A DNA stretch of 64,000 nt from Thioploca sp. (GTDB lineage: Bacteria; Pseudomonadota; Gammaproteobacteria; Beggiatoales; Beggiatoaceae): contig DAOUSL010000001.1 of assembly GCA_030627235.1 (NCBI GenBank), positions 25,080 through 89,079 on the forward strand. The letters are read 5' to 3'. Below, in pieces: positions 40,856 through 52,502 of this stretch. Position numbers and translations under genes: made by a program. The notes below the pieces were generated by a model that ran no database searches, was not told the origin of the DNA, and was given only the letters and a program-made list of their open reading frames with translations. Position 1 is the stretch's first letter. Every line of letters starts with the position of its first letter.

Positions 40856-43131
40856 TTGAACGTTATAGTCAGTTGGTGATTCGCTGGCGTTATTTTATTG
40901 TGTTAGCCACAGTAGCATTAGTTATGTTGACTACATTAGGTTTTCCATTACGGTTTGATACTGATTATAGGGTATTTTTTAGTGAAGAAAATCCTCAATT
41001 GTTAGCTTTTGAAGATTTGCAAAATACTTATAGTAAAAATGATAATGTATTATTTATTATAGCTCCTAAAGATGGCAAAGTATTTACTAATGAAACTCTT
41101 GCAGCGATTGAATGGTTGACTAATGAGGCTTGGCAAATTCCGTATTCTAGTCGAGTTGATTCTATTAGTAATTTTCAACATACTCGAGCTGAAGAAGATG
41201 ATTTGATTGTAGAGGATTTGATTGAAAATGCTTTGGAACTTTCCAAATCAGAAATGCTTTACGCTAAACAGGTAGCATTGGCTGAACCACAATTAGTTAA
41301 TAAAACAATTTCTCCTACTGCCCATGTTACTGGAGTAAATGTAATAATTCAATTGCCTGGAATTCAGCCAGATAAAGAAGTTCCAGAAATAGTTAAATTT
41401 GTCAGAGAGCTTACTGATAAAGCTAGAGTAAACTACCCTGGGATTGATATTTATCTTGCTGGTATGGTCATGATGAATAATTCATTTCCAGAAGCTAGTA
41501 AAAGCGATATGAAAAATTTAATACCATTAATGTATTTAGTAATTTTAGGAATGTTATGGTTACTAATTCGAGGATTTTCTGGTACGTTTGCTACCTTCTT
41601 GGTAATCACTTGTTCCACTGTAGCAGCAATGGGATTGGCAGGATTATCTGGAATCGCTTTGACTGGGCCTTCTGCCACCGCACCTACTATGATTTTAACC
41701 TTAGCAGTTGCTGATAGTGTACATTTTTTGGTGACGATGCGGCATGAAATGAATGTTAATAGACTAGATAAAAATTCTGCTATTATAGAAAGTTTACGAG
41801 TTAATTTTCAACCAATCTTTCTTACTAGTTTAACCACTGCTATTGGATTTTTAAGCATGAATTTTGGCGATGTACCACCATTTCGAGATTTAGGTAATAT
41901 CGTTGCAACTGGGGTTATAGTTGCATTTATTGTTTCAGTGTCATTTTTACCAGCGTTAATGAGCATTTTACCATCTAAAGCTCGTCCAGTATCTGATAAA
42001 ATTCATATGATGGAACGATTAGGCAATTTCGTAATAGCCAAACGCAATAAATTATTGTGGGGAATGGCAGCAATTATAATATTGTTAATTTCTTTTGTGC
42101 CACGCAATGAACTAAATGATATATTTGTAGAATACTTTGATCATAGTTTTGAGTTTCGGGTTGCTGCTGACTTTAGCAATGATAACTTAACTGGTACAGA
42201 TGTTATATCTTACTCTCTCAGTTCTGGTACAGCTGAAGGAATTAGTAATCCAGTATTTTTGCAACAAGTAGAAAAATTTGTCGATTGGTATCGTCAACTT
42301 CCAGAAGTAGATCATGTTAATACTATGACAGATACTTTTAAGCGACTCAATAAAAATATGCACAATGATGATCCTAATTATTATCGGTTACCAGAACAGC
42401 AGGATTTAGCAGCTCAATACTTGTTATTGTATGAAATGTCCTTGCCTTATGGTTTAGACCTTAATAATCAAATTAATATAGATAAATCTGCTATCCGAGT
42501 TGATGTTACCCTAAAAACGATGTCTTCCAATGAAATGATTGCTATAGAAGAACGAGCTCAAACTTGGTTTAAAACGAATACTCCTGATATCATTACTCTT
42601 GGAACTGGCACATCACTCATGTTTGCTAGAATTGGAGCCCGTAATATTAAAAGTATGTTGTTTGGAGCTGCTATTGCATTGGTACTGATTTCTATTATTT
42701 TGATAGTAGCCTTACGTTCTATAAAATTTGGACTTATCAGTTTAATCCCTAATTTAGTACCAACTGCAATGGCATTTGGTATTTGGGGATTATTAGTTGG
42801 TCAGATTGGTTTAGGATTATCAGTAGTGGCAGGTTTAACGATTGGGATTGTAGTCGATGATACCATTCACTATTTAAGCAAATATCTCCGAGCTAGACGA
42901 GAAAAAAACATGGATTCACCAGCTGCAGTTCTTTATGCTTTTCGCAGTGTTGGTTTAGCTTTATGGATAACTACATTAGCATTGGTGGCTGGATTTGCAA
43001 TTTTATCTATGTCACATTTTGCTGTCAATTCGGACATGGGTTCTATGACCGCAGTAACGATTGTGTTAGCTTTAATAGCAGATTTTCTATTTCTACCACC
43101 ATTACTAATGAAATTAGATAAGAAAAATTGA
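40852..43131 (+). CDS. RND/MMPL-family transporter
   Basis: Two blocks of TM helices with SSD-like regions (ADSVHFLVTMRHEM; GIVVDDTIHYLSKYLRARREKN). Confidence 0.9.
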   Translation: MIERYSQLVIRWRYFIVLATVALVMLTTLGFPLRFDTDYRVFFSEENPQLLAFEDLQNTYSKNDNVLFIIAPKDGKVFTNETLAAIEWLTNEAWQIPYSSRVDSISNFQHTRAEEDDLIVEDLIENALELSKSEMLYAKQVALAEPQLVNKTISPTAHVTGVNVIIQLPGIQPDKEVPEIVKFVRELTDKARVNYPGIDIYLAGMVMMNNSFPEASKSDMKNLIPLMYLVILGMLWLLIRGFSGTFATFLVITCSTVAAMGLAGLSGIALTGPSATAPTMILTLAVADSVHFLVTMRHEMNVNRLDKNSAIIESLRVNFQPIFLTSLTTAIGFLSMNFGDVPPFRDLGNIVATGVIVAFIVSVSFLPALMSILPSKARPVSDKIHMMERLGNFVIAKRNKLLWGMAAIIILLISFVPRNELNDIFVEYFDHSFEFRVAADFSNDNLTGTDVISYSLSSGTAEGISNPVFLQQVEKFVDWYRQLPEVDHVNTMTDTFKRLNKNMHNDDPNYYRLPEQQDLAAQYLLLYEMSLPYGLDLNNQINIDKSAIRVDVTLKTMSSNEMIAIEERAQTWFKTNTPDIITLGTGTSLMFARIGARNIKSMLFGAAIALVLISIILIVALRSIKFGLISLIPNLVPTAMAFGIWGLLVGQIGLGLSVVAGLTIGIVVDDTIHYLSKYLRARREKNMDSPAAVLYAFRSVGLALWITTLALVAGFAILSMSHFAVNSDMGSMTAVTIVLALIADFLFLPPLLMKLDKKN

Positions 43132-43242
43132 TTGTTAAACGTTTGAATTGGTAGGAATAACTCTATTACAAAATACAAATAGTTATAATATATTTTGTAA
43201 TAGAAGTTTTTTTATCGCAAATAGCTAAGAATTTAAAATAGA

Positions 43243-45147
43243 CTAACTATCATCAGCTAATTCTTTAGAATTATCTTTAATTTCAGCATCAATTTTTAAA
43301 CCAGATACTAATTGATTAAATTCACTTTCACCAATAGCTTGTTTATATTGAGTAATAGTTTCATCTGTTTTTTCACCAACTTTTACTGCTGAAACTGCAA
43401 TTAAAGCAAAATCACCATTATCTAATTCTAAACTTTGATAAATTGATTTATTAGTGGTAGGATGCCCCATTTTAAAAGCTTGTTGCAATATTGCCTGTTG
43501 CATGGTCTTATCTTGTCGTGTTACCTGTGAAGTTAACCAAGTTAAATCATTATTTTTTGCAATAATATTTGGATCTATATTTTGTTTAATTTGTTCTAAC
43601 AAATTTTGTCCTAATTTTTTAGCCTCAGCTTTGGTTTTACTTTGAGTTAAAGCTGTTTTAATAGAATCTTTAACTTCTTCAATTGGCTTCGCTTTAGCTA
43701 ATATATGCTCTTTAACTCGTAAAACTAATACTCGTTGTTCACCAATATCAATTACTTCACTATTATAACTATCTTTTAATACAGTATCACTAAAAGCAGC
43801 TGTAATGACTTTAGATTTAGATAGAATAGAGTCTTCTGGCTGTTTATCATCCTTAGCAAACAATTCTGTAGTTTTAGAAATTAATCCCATAGTTTCTGTA
43901 ATTACTTCTAAGCTATTTGGATTTTCAAAAGCCACATTACCAAAATTATCGACTAAAGCATAAAATTTTGATTCTGCTAATTCTTTAGATAAATCTTGCT
44001 TTATCTGAGTTCTTACGTCAGCAAAAGCTTGTACTACTTCTGGACTAGAATCGTTTAACTTTATAATATGAAAACCAAATCTACTTTTTACTAGCTTGCT
44101 AATTTCGCCAATTTGCATAGTTTTTACTGCATCTTCAAATGGTTTAACCATATCTCCAGAACTAACCCAACCTAAATTTCCATCTTTATCTTTACTGCCA
44201 ATATCATCAGAGAATTGTTTAACAAGTTCTATAAAAGATTTTTCTCCAGCTTCTACTTGAGCTAATACATTGCGAGCCTTATCTGCAACAAGTTCAGTAT
44301 CAGTTAGCGTTGCATCTTTAGCAACTTTAATTAAAATATGACTAGCTTGCCATTTTGGCGGAGTTGTGAATAGCTCCTTACGTTCTTCATAAGATTGTTT
44401 TAAAGCTTCTTCATCTAAACTATCTTTTAAATCAATATCTTTACTTGATAACTCTACATATTCAATACTAACTTGTTCAGGGATCATGTATTGAACAGAA
44501 TTTTCTTGATAATTAGTTGCGATTTCTTCGTCACTAACAATTACTGTATCAGTAAAACGACTACTTGGAATAATTATATAATTAATTAAACGTTGTTGAT
44601 TTTCTAAAATAGTTCGTTGTTCGTTATCAGTTACTAACGCAGAACGGGTTATACCTTGTCTAATTTGTTCTGCCAATAAAGAACGTCGCATATCCATTTC
44701 AAAAGTTATTGGATTCAATCCTTGACGTTGTAAAAGTTGTTCGTATACAACCTGAGAAAAATTACCATCTATTTTAAAAGCTTCGAAACTATGAACACGA
44801 GCAGTTAGTAACCCATTACTAATACGCATACCAGAGTTAGTTGCCGACTGAAGTAATAGTTCTTCATCTATCATTTGCCGCAAAGTGTTCTCACGAATTT
44901 GGGTTTGCATAAATGATAAATCCAAATCTTGATTCTTAAACATAGACCGCAGCCTATTTTTTTGCTGATTAACCTGTTTAATAAAATCTCTTTCTGGTAT
45001 TTCTACTCCATTCACTTCTGCAATAATTCTTTCATTATTTGATAGACCAAACTCACCTACTCCCCAAACTGCAAAAGTTAGAGAAATCAAACCAACAATA
45101 ACCCAAGACAGGCAACCTTGAGAATTATCACGTATATTTTGTAACAT
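43243..45147 (-). CDS. ppiD: Peptidylprolyl isomerase PpiD (SurA_N-type)
   Basis: MLQNIRDNSQGCLSWVIVGLISLTFAVWGVGEF; parvulin domain ASHILIKV...FIELVKQFSDDIGSKDKDGNLGWVSSGDMVKPFEDA; downstream of hupB. Confidence 0.95.
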   Translation of the reverse strand: MLQNIRDNSQGCLSWVIVGLISLTFAVWGVGEFGLSNNERIIAEVNGVEIPERDFIKQVNQQKNRLRSMFKNQDLDLSFMQTQIRENTLRQMIDEELLLQSATNSGMRISNGLLTARVHSFEAFKIDGNFSQVVYEQLLQRQGLNPITFEMDMRRSLLAEQIRQGITRSALVTDNEQRTILENQQRLINYIIIPSSRFTDTVIVSDEEIATNYQENSVQYMIPEQVSIEYVELSSKDIDLKDSLDEEALKQSYEERKELFTTPPKWQASHILIKVAKDATLTDTELVADKARNVLAQVEAGEKSFIELVKQFSDDIGSKDKDGNLGWVSSGDMVKPFEDAVKTMQIGEISKLVKSRFGFHIIKLNDSSPEVVQAFADVRTQIKQDLSKELAESKFYALVDNFGNVAFENPNSLEVITETMGLISKTTELFAKDDKQPEDSILSKSKVITAAFSDTVLKDSYNSEVIDIGEQRVLVLRVKEHILAKAKPIEEVKDSIKTALTQSKTKAEAKKLGQNLLEQIKQNIDPNIIAKNNDLTWLTSQVTRQDKTMQQAILQQAFKMGHPTTNKSIYQSLELDNGDFALIAVSAVKVGEKTDETITQYKQAIGESEFNQLVSGLKIDAEIKDNSKELADDS

Positions 45148-45173
45148 AATGAACCTCTAATGCCAAATTTTAA

Positions 45174-45206
45174 ATAAAAAAAAAGCGCATCCTTTAAGAT
45201 ACGCTT
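45174..45206 (-). terminator. Intrinsic terminator downstream of tRNA-Asp
   Basis: Minus strand AAGCGTATC-TTAAAG-GATGCGCTT followed by a T run. Confidence 0.75.
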
Positions 45207-45216
45207 ATTATATAAA

Positions 45217-45294
45217 TGGCGGAGCAGACGGGACTCGAACCCGCGACCCTCGGCGTGACAGGCCGATACTCTAACCAAACTGAGCTACTGCTCC
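45217..45294 (-). tRNA. tRNA-Asp(GTC), CCA encoded
   Basis: GGAGCAGTAGCTCAG...TCGGCCTGTCACGCCGA...GGTTCGAGTCCCGTCTGCTCCGCCA. Confidence 0.95.
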
Positions 45295-45359
45295 TTAATA
45301 ATTTCAGATATTAATATATTAATCTTTTTCTTTATTGATTCAATATCTTAAAATATTTA

Positions 45360-45432
45360 TGGGTGTTGAGGGACTTGAACCCCCGACATTCGCCTTGTAA
45401 GGGCGACGCTCTCCCAGCTGAGCTAAACACCC
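45360..45432 (-). tRNA. tRNA-Val(TAC), CCA not encoded
   Basis: GGGTGTTTAGCTCAGCTGGGAGAGCGTCGCCCTTACAAGGCGAATGTCGGGGGTTCAAGTCCCTCAACACCCA. Confidence 0.94.
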
Positions 45433-45578
45433 AAATTCTGTTATTCAAATTATCCCTATGTAATAGGTATGAAAACCTAATTAATCACTGCACACATAAT
45501 ACCGTTATTGCTTTCAAAAGTCAAGAAATAATAATAAAATTGTGAACTATTTATTTAATATTATTTAAAAACAGTAAC

Positions 45579-45851
45579 TTAATTAACAGCATCTTTCATA
45601 GATTTACCAGGTTTAAATACTGGAACTTTTGTTGCTTTAATATCAAGACGTTCGCCAGTACGTGGATTTCTTCCTACTCGTGCAGCTCGATCACGTACTG
45701 AAAAAGTTCCAAATCCTATTAAAGTTACTGTATCACCATCAGAAAGAGCATCTTTTATAGCATCCATCATAGCATCAACCGCTTTAGAAACAGTAGTTTT
45801 TGGAATATCTGCATTATCCGAAACTGTTGCAATCAATTCTGATTTATTCAT
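45579..45851 (-). CDS. hupB: DNA-binding protein HU
   Basis: MNKSELIATVSDNADIPKTTVSKAVDAMMDAI...GFGTFSVRDRAARVGRNPRTGE; between lon and ppiD. Confidence 0.96.
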   Translation of the reverse strand: MNKSELIATVSDNADIPKTTVSKAVDAMMDAIKDALSDGDTVTLIGFGTFSVRDRAARVGRNPRTGERLDIKATKVPVFKPGKSMKDAVN

Positions 45852-45947
45852 TTTTTTTCCCCATTATTTAGGTAAGTAAAAGTTTAATATATAAAAAATT
45901 TTCAATCTATTTAAAAACAATCGATAACATATATTTCATGTTATATA

Positions 45948-48341
45948 TCAATGAGTCTGTATATTTTCATCCAGTCCAATACTTTTGGATTTAGACTCAT
46001 CAATTTCAATAATATCTTGCGGTATCGGCATCTTTTGTAAAGCAATACTAAGTACTTCTTCTATCCATTTAACTGGTTTAATAGTTAAACCTTTTTTAAT
46101 ATTATCAGGTATTTCTTCCATATCTCGCAAATTTTCAGATGGAATCAATACCGTACTCATTCCACCTCTCAGAGCAGCTAATAATTTTTCTTTTAAGCCA
46201 CCAATTGGTAACACTTCTCCACGTAATGTTATTTCCCCAGTCATTGCTACATCTGATCGTACTGGAATATCAGTCAATGCGGAAACCATAGCAGTACACA
46301 TTCCAACTCCGGCACTAGGACCATCCTTAGGGGTAGCTCCTTCTGGAACATGAATATGTAGGTCATATTTTTGATAAAAATTATCATCTATCCCTAAGCT
46401 AACTGAACGAGATCGTACTACGCTCATAGCTGCCTGTATAGATTCTTGCATAACATCACCTAACTGTCCAGTATACGATAGTTTCCCTTTACCAGACATT
46501 ATAGCAGCTTCAATAGTAAGCAAATCTCCACCAACTTCAGTCCATGCTAACCCGGTTACCTGTCCAATACGATCTAATTCTTCAGCTCGCCCATAACGAT
46601 AACGTTGCACACCTAAATATTTGTTAACATTTGTTGAGTTAATAATTTTCTTTTTAGATTTACTAGTTTTTAATAATATACTTTTAACTACTTTACGGCA
46701 AATTTTAGCTATTTCGCGATCTAAATTTCGTACCCCAGCCTCACGAGTATAATACCGAATAATGTCATAAATAACCCCATCATTAATTTTAATTTCAGTC
46801 TCTTTGAGGCCGTGATTTTTAAATTGTTTAGGAACTAAATAACCTTTTGCAATATTTAATTTTTCTTGTTCGGTATAACCAGGTATACGAATAACTTCCA
46901 TTCTGTCCAACAAAGGAGATGGAATATTCAAGCTATTAGCTGTCGCAATAAACATTACATCAGATAGATCATAATCCACTTCTAAATAATGATCATTAAA
47001 AGTATTATTTTGTTCTGGATCGAGAACTTCTAATAAAGCTGAGGCTGGATCTCCACGAAAATCTGTTGACATTTTATCAACTTCATCTAATAAAAACAGT
47101 GGATTACGTGTTTCTGATTTAGATAAGTTATAAATAATTTTACCTGGCAAAGAACCTATATAAGTACGTCTATGACCACGAATTTCAGCCTCGTCACGAA
47201 CTCCACCTAATGACATGCGAATAAACTTACGATTAGTAGCTCTAGCAATAGAAAGGCCTAAAGAAGTTTTACCAACTCCAGGTGGACCAACTAAGCATAG
47301 AATTGGCCCTTTAAGTTTTTTTACTCGCTGTTGTACTGCCAGGTATTCTAGAATTCTTTCTTTAATTTTTTCTAATCCATAATGATCGGCAGCTAAAATA
47401 GCTTCAGCTTTAGAAATATTACGATTAATTTTAGTGCATTTTTTCCATGGTACTGCAAGCATTATGTCAATATAATTACGTACTACTGTCGCTTCTGCTG
47501 ACATTGGTGACATCATTTTAAGTTTATTAAATTCTGCTGTAACTTTATCCTTCGCTTCTTTATGCATTCCAACAGTTTCAATTTTATCTGCTAATTCATC
47601 AAATTCATTAGGAACATCATCGATTTCACCCAATTCTTTTTGAATTGCCTTCATTTGCTCGTTGAGATAATATTCTCGTTGGTTCTTTTCCATCTGGCCT
47701 TTGACTCGTTTCCGTACTTGTTTTTCTACTTGAAACAAATCAATTTCGGATTCAATCAAAGTTACTAAATATTCTAGGCGTTTTTGTACTTCAGTTATTT
47801 CTAAGATTGCTTGTTTTTCTTCAAGCTTAATCGCCATATGAGCAGCAATAGTATCTGCCAATCTACCTGGATTGGAAATACTAGATAAAGAATTAAGAAT
47901 TTCTAGTGGAATTTTTTTATTGAGTTTTATATATTGTTCAAAGCGATCTACAATAGAACGTGATAATATTGCTATTTCTTTCTCATCACCCATAGTGGTA
48001 ACTAATGAGGTTACTGATGAAACATTATCAGATACTTTAAAGTCAACTATTTTTACTCTTTTTTTACCTTCTACTAATACCTTTATAGTGCCATCTGGTA
48101 ATTTTAATAATTGTAAAATGGTTGCAAGAGTGCCTATTAGATAAATATCTTTTATACTAGGTTCATCTTTTGATGAGTTTTTTTGAGCTACTAATACAAT
48201 CTGTTTATCACTGGCTAAAGCTTTTTCTAAGGCATAAACAGAATTCTGTCGTCCCACAAATAATGGAATAACCATATTGGGATAAACAACTACATCTCTC
48301 AAAGGTAATATTGGTAAAACTAGTTGCTCTTGATTAGACAT
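45948..48341 (-). CDS. lon: ATP-dependent protease Lon
   Basis: LPILPLRDVVVYPNMVIPLFVGR, GPPGVGKTSLG, catalytic GATPKDGPSAGVGM. Confidence 0.98.
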   Translation of the reverse strand: MSNQEQLVLPILPLRDVVVYPNMVIPLFVGRQNSVYALEKALASDKQIVLVAQKNSSKDEPSIKDIYLIGTLATILQLLKLPDGTIKVLVEGKKRVKIVDFKVSDNVSSVTSLVTTMGDEKEIAILSRSIVDRFEQYIKLNKKIPLEILNSLSSISNPGRLADTIAAHMAIKLEEKQAILEITEVQKRLEYLVTLIESEIDLFQVEKQVRKRVKGQMEKNQREYYLNEQMKAIQKELGEIDDVPNEFDELADKIETVGMHKEAKDKVTAEFNKLKMMSPMSAEATVVRNYIDIMLAVPWKKCTKINRNISKAEAILAADHYGLEKIKERILEYLAVQQRVKKLKGPILCLVGPPGVGKTSLGLSIARATNRKFIRMSLGGVRDEAEIRGHRRTYIGSLPGKIIYNLSKSETRNPLFLLDEVDKMSTDFRGDPASALLEVLDPEQNNTFNDHYLEVDYDLSDVMFIATANSLNIPSPLLDRMEVIRIPGYTEQEKLNIAKGYLVPKQFKNHGLKETEIKINDGVIYDIIRYYTREAGVRNLDREIAKICRKVVKSILLKTSKSKKKIINSTNVNKYLGVQRYRYGRAEELDRIGQVTGLAWTEVGGDLLTIEAAIMSGKGKLSYTGQLGDVMQESIQAAMSVVRSRSVSLGIDDNFYQKYDLHIHVPEGATPKDGPSAGVGMCTAMVSALTDIPVRSDVAMTGEITLRGEVLPIGGLKEKLLAALRGGMSTVLIPSENLRDMEEIPDNIKKGLTIKPVKWIEEVLSIALQKMPIPQDIIEIDESKSKSIGLDENIQTH

Positions 48342-48348
48342 ATTTTTT

Positions 48349-49611
48349 TTACAAATTTACTGAGGATAATTGTTTTTCAACACAATTGTATTCAATTAAG
48401 GGTTCACTATTTCCAGCGATAACATCTTCATTAATAATTACTTTTTCTACTCCATCCATGGATGGTAATTCGTACATAATCTCTAATAGAACTAATTCCA
48501 TAATTGAACGTAATCCTCTTGCACCAATATTACGTTTAATTGCTTTATGAGCTATTGCTTTTAAGGCATCAGAACTAAATTCCAGTTTAGCCCCTTCCAT
48601 ATCAAATAAATAAGCATACTGTTTAGTCAAAGCATTTTTTGGTTCAGTAAGTATTTTCACCAATTGAGCTTCATTTAATTCTTCTAGTGATGATACAACT
48701 GGTAAGCGTCCAATTAATTCAGGAATTAAACCATATTTTACTAAATCATCTGGCTCAAGTTCAGATAATAACTGATTAATATGTTTATTTTCCTTAGTTG
48801 TCACTTCAGCAGAAAAACCCATTCCACTTTCATCAGTACGTTCTTGAATAACTTTTTCTAAACCTGCAAAAGCTCCACCACAGATAAATAAAATATTAGT
48901 TGTATCAACCGAGATAAATTCTTGTTTGGGATGTTTACGACCACCTTGTGGTGATATTGAAGCAACTGTACCTTCAATTAATTTTAATAGAGCCTGCTGT
49001 ACCCCTTCACCAGAAACATCTCTAGTAATTGATTGATTTTCAGACCTACGAGAAATTTTATCAATTTCATCTATATAAATAATAGCAGTTTGAGCTTTTT
49101 TAACATCATTATCACAGGTTTGCAATAGTTTTTGAATAATATGTTCAACATCTTCCCCAACATAACCAGCTTCAGTTAAGGTCGTAGCATCAGCCATCGC
49201 AAAAGGTACTTGTAGAAATTTAGCCAAAGTTTCAGCTAATAAAGTTTTTCCACAACCAGTTGGACCTATTAATAATACATTACTCTTAGAAATTTCTACG
49301 TTATTTTTAGTGCTAGTATCTAGGCGTTTATAATGATTATAAACTGCAACTGACAGTATTTTCTTAGCATATTCCTGTCCGATAACATATTCATTCAAAT
49401 GTTGATTAATTTCTTTTGGAGTTGGTAATTTGGACTGAATAGGAGAAGATTCTGACTGGTCTTGTTTTATAATTTCATTACACGATTTAACACAATCGCC
49501 ACAAATAAATAGAGATGGCCCTGGCCCAGCAATTAGCTTATCCACCTCATCTTGGTTTTTACCACAAAATGAACAATGAGGTGTTTTATTATCAATACTT
49601 TTCTTAGGCAT
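48349..49611 (-). CDS. clpX: ClpX ATPase subunit
   Basis: Zinc-binding [44 protein letters not shown]. Confidence 0.98.
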   Translation of the reverse strand: MPKKSIDNKTPHCSFCGKNQDEVDKLIAGPGPSLFICGDCVKSCNEIIKQDQSESSPIQSKLPTPKEINQHLNEYVIGQEYAKKILSVAVYNHYKRLDTSTKNNVEISKSNVLLIGPTGCGKTLLAETLAKFLQVPFAMADATTLTEAGYVGEDVEHIIQKLLQTCDNDVKKAQTAIIYIDEIDKISRRSENQSITRDVSGEGVQQALLKLIEGTVASISPQGGRKHPKQEFISVDTTNILFICGGAFAGLEKVIQERTDESGMGFSAEVTTKENKHINQLLSELEPDDLVKYGLIPELIGRLPVVSSLEELNEAQLVKILTEPKNALTKQYAYLFDMEGAKLEFSSDALKAIAHKAIKRNIGARGLRSIMELVLLEIMYELPSMDGVEKVIINEDVIAGNSEPLIEYNCVEKQLSSVNL

Positions 49612-49617
49612 TTATCT

Positions 49618-50238
49618 CTATTCTCTAGTCGACATAACCGTATCAATCAGACCATATTCTACTGCTTCTTCAGCTGACATAAAATTATCTCGTTCAGTAT
49701 CAGTTTGAATCTTTTCTACATCATGACCAGTATGTTTAGCCAAAATTTTGTTTAATCGTTCTCGTACTTTTAAAATCTCTCTAGCGTGAATATCAATATC
49801 TGTAGCTTGTCCACGAAATCCACCTAATGGTTGATGAATCATCATGCGAGAATGTGGTAAACAGTGTCGTTTATCTTTATGTCCGCCTGCCAATAGTAAA
49901 GCTCCCATACTAGCCGCTTGGCCTATACACAAAGTACTGACATCTGGTTTAATGAACTGCATAGTATCATAAATTGATAATCCGGCAGTTACAGAACCAC
50001 CAGGGGAATTAATGTATAAATGGATATCTTTTTCTGGATTTTCAGATTCTAAAAATAGTAACTGAGCCACTACCAGATTAGCCATATGATCTGCTACTTC
50101 ACCAACTAAGAATATAACTCGTTCCTTAAGTAAGCGAGAATAAATATCATAAGACCTTTCTCCACGGGCGGTTTGTTCAACCACCATTGGTACTAATCCA
50201 CCAGTGGCTAAAATATCCATATCAGATGTATTGTTCAT
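49618..50238 (-). CDS. clpP: ClpP protease subunit (start corrected to [10 protein letters not shown])
   Basis: [34 protein letters not shown]..., [12 protein letters not shown]; the track's 28-aa 5' extension overlaps tig, whereas the ATG at 50238 overlaps the tig stop codon by 1 nt. Confidence 0.96.
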   Translation of the reverse strand: MNNTSDMDILATGGLVPMVVEQTARGERSYDIYSRLLKERVIFLVGEVADHMANLVVAQLLFLESENPEKDIHLYINSPGGSVTAGLSIYDTMQFIKPDVSTLCIGQAASMGALLLAGGHKDKRHCLPHSRMMIHQPLGGFRGQATDIDIHAREILKVRERLNKILAKHTGHDVEKIQTDTERDNFMSAEEAVEYGLIDTVMSTRE

Positions 50239-51548
50239 TAAACAGTTGTTCCCTGATGTTCTGAGACTGCTGTATAAAAATCTGTATGTTTTTCTGTTAC
50301 TTGGGCTTTTTCCATTAACCAATCTACAACTTGTTCCTCTAGTACCATAGATTCTATTTGTTGTAAAAATTTAGGATGATCATGGTATTCTTTTACTATT
50401 TTTTCTGGTTCTTCAAAACCAGCCGCAATCTTTTGAATTGCTTGTTCAATTTTTTCTTGAGAAACTTGAATATTATTAGTTCTAACTAGTTCATTCACTA
50501 AAATACCGATTTTAACTCGTTTAGCAGCTTCTTCTTTGAACATATTAATATTTAAACTAGGAACTTTAAATTCTTCTTTGCGTAATTCTAATAAATGTTC
50601 AGCTTCTTGATTAATTAATGATTGAGGTGCTTCTATAGGATTGGCTTGTAATAAAGCATCAAGAATCTGCAATTTTGTTTGCATCTTCAAACCACTATCC
50701 AACTCTCCAAGCATATTCTGACGAGCATCATCTCTTAACTTATCAATACTACCATCATCCACACCCAAAGATTTAATAAATTCAATATCTAACTCTGGTA
50801 ATTTAGGTTCTGCGATTTTTGATATATTGACTATAAAATTAACTTTTTGACCCGCAATTTCCTTATTATTATGTTCTTGTGGAAAATTTATATCAAATTC
50901 ACGTTTATCACCAGCACTAGTTCCCAATAACTGTTCTTCCAAACCAGGCAATGGAACATTACTTTGACCTAATATTACAGGAATTTGCTTCACTTCATTA
51001 TCTTTAAAACTTTTACCGTTAATTGTTCCAATAAAATCAATTGTTACTTGATCATCAGTCTTTGCTGCTCGTTCAACATCTAACCAAGTTTTACGCTGTT
51101 GACGTAATTTTTCCAGCATCGTATCAATATCAGATTCAGTTATCTCTTCTACAATTAATTTCTCAACTTGCAACTTATCTGTATTTAGTGTTGTTATTTG
51201 AGGATAAGTTTCAAGAGTGACAGTATAAGATAGCCCTTGTTCAATCTTTTCTATATCACTATTAAGATTATTAAATACTGGTTCTCCCACAACCTGTAAT
51301 TTTTCTTGTGCGATTGCTTCATCAAGACTAGATTTTAAAACTTCATTAAATACATCTTGGCGTATTTTAGAACCATATCTCTGTTCAATAATTCCGAGAG
51401 GAGCTTTTCCAGGTCGAAATCCATTGATTTTGGTTCTTTTTGCTAATGATTTAAGGTGCTTTTTGACTTTGGGTTCAATATACTCTTTAGGTAGCTCGAT
51501 TGTCATTCGACTCTGAGCAGTACTGATTGTTTCTACGGACACCTGCAT
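50238..51548 (-). CDS. tig: Trigger factor
   Basis: [59 protein letters not shown]. Confidence 0.97.
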   Translation of the reverse strand: MQVSVETISTAQSRMTIELPKEYIEPKVKKHLKSLAKRTKINGFRPGKAPLGIIEQRYGSKIRQDVFNEVLKSSLDEAIAQEKLQVVGEPVFNNLNSDIEKIEQGLSYTVTLETYPQITTLNTDKLQVEKLIVEEITESDIDTMLEKLRQQRKTWLDVERAAKTDDQVTIDFIGTINGKSFKDNEVKQIPVILGQSNVPLPGLEEQLLGTSAGDKREFDINFPQEHNNKEIAGQKVNFIVNISKIAEPKLPELDIEFIKSLGVDDGSIDKLRDDARQNMLGELDSGLKMQTKLQILDALLQANPIEAPQSLINQEAEHLLELRKEEFKVPSLNINMFKEEAAKRVKIGILVNELVRTNNIQVSQEKIEQAIQKIAAGFEEPEKIVKEYHDHPKFLQQIESMVLEEQVVDWLMEKAQVTEKHTDFYTAVSEHQGTTV

Positions 51549-51585
51549 GTCTTTATAAACCTCTTATCTTTAGCTTTATATAAAA

Positions 51586-51670
<85 letters not shown>

Positions 51671-51677
51671 ATTATTC

Positions 51678-51748
51678 GGGTAAATCGTGGTGAGCCGTAT
51701 CAAGCTGATTAAGAATCAGTTGCTATACCAACTGAGCTAACACAGCCC
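51678..51748 (-). pseudogene. Degenerate tRNA-Lys-like sequence
   Basis: GGGCTGTGTTAGCTCAGTTGGTATAGCAACTGATTCTTAATCAGCTTGATACGGCTCACCACGATTTACCC: D and anticodon arms match the neighbouring tRNA-Lys, but the acceptor 3' strand and T-arm do not pair. Confidence 0.8.
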
Positions 51749-51762
51749 TTAAGTATTTTTGA

Positions 51763-51835
51763 TGGGTCGTATAGGGATTGAACCTATGACAAGCTGATTA
51801 AGAGTCAGCTGCTCTACCAACTGAGCTAACGACCC
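51763..51835 (-). tRNA. tRNA-Lys(CTT), CCA not encoded (TCA)
   Basis: GGGTCGTTAGCTCAGTTGGTAGAGCAGCTGACTCTTAATCAGCTTGTCATAGGTTCAATCCCTATACGACCCA. Confidence 0.94.
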
Positions 51836-51867
51836 AACGGTATAAATCAATATAACATATTTAAATT

Positions 51868-52128
<261 letters not shown>

Positions 52129-52502
52129 TTAGTAGTTGCTGATAAATCATTAAGGATAAGTTTTTTTAATCTTTTCTAAGTTAGAAAATTAATTCTCTTA
52201 AAATAAGATGATTAGATAATTATTTAACATATTTGAATTAACAACCCAATCAATGTTACAGTAAAGCTGTTGCACACATTATAGCAATAAACATTAACAT
52301 GTCAACATATAATAATACTCTATTAACTAAAATTCATTAGGATTTAGAAATTTTGCTCTTAAATTAGTAGATAATTATTCCGATATTGAATGTAATGCTT
52401 TAATTGTAAACCTGTATTTTATAAGATAAATAATTGATGTTAAAATTAAAAATTAATTTAAAAGGATTGTTTTAAAAGTAAACAAATAAAAATTACAAAT
52501 GT

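Noticed and set aside
45087-45278. 63-aa minus-strand ORF MVRVSACHAEGRGFESRLLRHL...
   Set aside because: Its N-terminal part is read through the tRNA-Asp gene (typical GFESRLLRH artefact) and it overlaps the ppiD start.
45363-45545. 60-aa plus-strand ORF MLRDLNPRHSPCKGDALPAELNTQ
   Set aside because: Antisense read-through of tRNA-Val, a standard spurious ORF.
45985-46353. 122-aa plus-strand ORF
   Set aside because: Antisense shadow of lon.
49618-50322. Extended ClpP start ([15 protein letters not shown]...)
   Set aside because: The extra 28 aa overlap trigger factor coding sequence in another frame; the internal ATG at 50238, overlapping the tig stop, is the better start.
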